A stretch of 64,000 nt of DNA from Haliscomenobacter sp. (GTDB lineage Bacteria > Bacteroidota > Bacteroidia > Chitinophagales > Saprospiraceae): assembly GCA_016713275.1 (NCBI GenBank), contig JADJPL010000003.1, positions 186,001 through 250,000 of the forward strand, given 5' to 3'. The notes beneath the pieces are model-generated. The model had not been told where the DNA came from. It saw only the letters and a list, made by a program, of their open reading frames with translations, and did no database searches. Within the stretch, counting starts at the first letter, position 1. Each line of letters opens with the position of its first letter. A program made the position numbers and the translations under genes. Positions 63,201-64,000 of this stretch are shown piece after piece.

Positions 63201-64000
63201 AAAGGCGGCAAGACGGTAAGCAAGGACGATGTAGTACCGACTGATCTCCATTATGCTTGCGAATACGCCAGCTATGGCAACAACGGCAATGAGCGTTTTG
63301 CATGGATGTTCACGCAGTACATCTTCGTACACGACAAGGTACGTCCTGAAGTGCTTGATCCTACTGACTTCACGTTCTATCAGAACAAGAACAATTGCAA
63401 CACGAGCATTTCGATCGAGTTTGCTGCACAGGATCTGTGCTCCACGAACACGGAAGTTCAGCAAGTACCTGCTGTAGCGGGTAACCTGGCTATCGAGCGC
63501 GTGAAGCTGAATGGCGGTGAACTGCCTTCCTTCCTGACGGTTACTCCTTCGCATGCCCTGAACGGTGACAACAAGGGCACGAACTCTTGGGTAGTTGCTG
63601 GTACGGGTACTTCCAGCCAGCTTCCGATCGGCGACCACAAACTGACGGTGCTCGTACGCGACGATTGCGGCAACCTGTCGCTGTCGAAAGACATTCCGTT
63701 CTCCATCAAGGACACGAACGGGATTGCTCCGATCTGCTACCATGGCTTGAGCACGGACCTGATGAAGGATCCCGATACGGGCGACGGTATGATGGCTATC
63801 TGGGCTACGGACTTCAAAGCAAGCGACGTACAGGATTGCAACGCCAAGACGAAAGGCACGAAAGAGAACATTCCTGACGCTCAGTACTATGTTGTAAAAG
63901 ACGTAGACGGCGACGGCGCATGGACTGCTGCTGATGGTCTGGACGAGCATGGCATTCCTACCGATCCTGCTACTTCTGTGATCTTCACTTGCGACGACCT
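60257..64000 (+). CDS. Very large cysteine-rich secreted protein, 3' partial, four frame breaks
   Basis: After joining frames the protein is open to the window end (over 1240 residues visible). The start MEKTNSTFVRPLRWLGTGML leads into a signal peptide ending VLSMSNVQAQ once one A is added at 61-65 of 602xx (60261-60265). Other joins: CC at 61121-61122 (giving RRDVEDYDPNKNCCGEVDYE), GGG at 61638-61640 (one base fewer, giving MDCTAALFIDRQGLLDYLGW) and near 62034 (giving GQAVSPRATGIYGYARVMAR). Repeated HYR/Ig-like segments with paired Cys occur, for example FCCDLGNKVVVELGGWDKSG and LTVLVRDDCGNLSLS. It is probably a cell-surface protein exported by the type IX system whose sorting domain lies beyond the window. 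A 460-residue frame on the other strand (62568-63950) is a shadow of it. Confidence 0.75.

Noticed and set aside
62568..63950. 460-residue leftward frame
   Set aside because: The rightward frame in the same stretch reads as a conserved Ig/HYR-like secreted protein joined to the upstream part; the leftward frame has no recognisable domain and is a shadow.
1..64000. tRNA or rRNA genes
   Set aside because: No cloverleaf-like sequence with a typical T-loop or any rRNA-like stretch was recognised by eye; a covariance search would be decisive.

Overview
The window looks like a chromosomal piece of a Bacteroidota bacterium, most probably the Saprospiraceae/Lewinella group. The evidence is type IX secretion sorting domains on many secreted proteins, TonB-dependent receptors with carboxypeptidase-regulatory N-domains, primary promoters of the TAnnTTTG type, a Bacteroidota-type MetS-like transporter subunit and DUF2807, DUF4349 and DUF5009 proteins. 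No rRNA, tRNA or CRISPR array was seen. Family-level placement is inference.

Layout. 1-1.5 kb: sodium-dependent (NSS) transporter, cut by the window edge, with its small subunit. 1.6-6.7 kb: two TonB-dependent receptors. 6.7-7.6 kb: repeats. 7.6-14 kb: glycogen-binding-domain/HhH protein, large SBBP surface protein and glycogen branching enzyme. 14-19 kb: vWA lipid- or periplasm-facing protein divergent from an ECF sigma factor coupled to an anti-sigma/TonB hybrid; DinB-like protein. 19-26.5 kb: UvrD/AddA-like helicase, Rpn-type nuclease, 5'-truncated amidohydrolase, dCTP deaminase. 26.5-35 kb: WD40 protein, phosphopantetheinyl transferase, EI24-like and DUF4349 membrane proteins, dicarboxylate symporter, T9SS cargo, DUF5009 acyltransferase, DUF2807 protein. 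35-43.6 kb: recG, rbfA, Ppx/GppA, small outer-membrane protein, metallo-hydrolase, ankyrin, SPOR and rhodanese proteins. 43.7-54.6 kb: a fusion of two degenerate D-Ala-D-Ala-ligase modules with PASTA domains, a reprolysin-like T9SS protease and a large outer-membrane protein. 54.9-64 kb: haem peroxidase with dockerin- and cohesin-like parts, an atypical response regulator, and a very large cysteine-rich secreted protein running off the end.

Two properties dominate the reading. First, at least 18 single-base frame breaks interrupt otherwise well-conserved genes; about 16 are explained by one missing base, usually in a short run of one base, which points to uncorrected long-read sequence rather than gene decay. 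Several genes (rbfA, dcd, the DUF4349 protein, a T9SS cargo at 32 kb, the last gene) are only recognisable after joining frames. Second, gaps between genes are packed with dispersed repeats: a 326-330 bp inverted-repeat element (two copies), a 195 bp palindromic element (four copies, one split by the first element), a 90 bp hairpin element, and many heptamer arrays.

The most unusual protein is the 1205-residue pseudo-Ddl/PASTA fusion at 43.7-47.3 kb, which looks like a membrane-spanning cell-wall sensor rather than an enzyme. Other points of interest are a response regulator with Glu at the phosphorylation site, the CBM48-HhH fusion, the anti-sigma/TonB hybrid and the nested mobile repeats.
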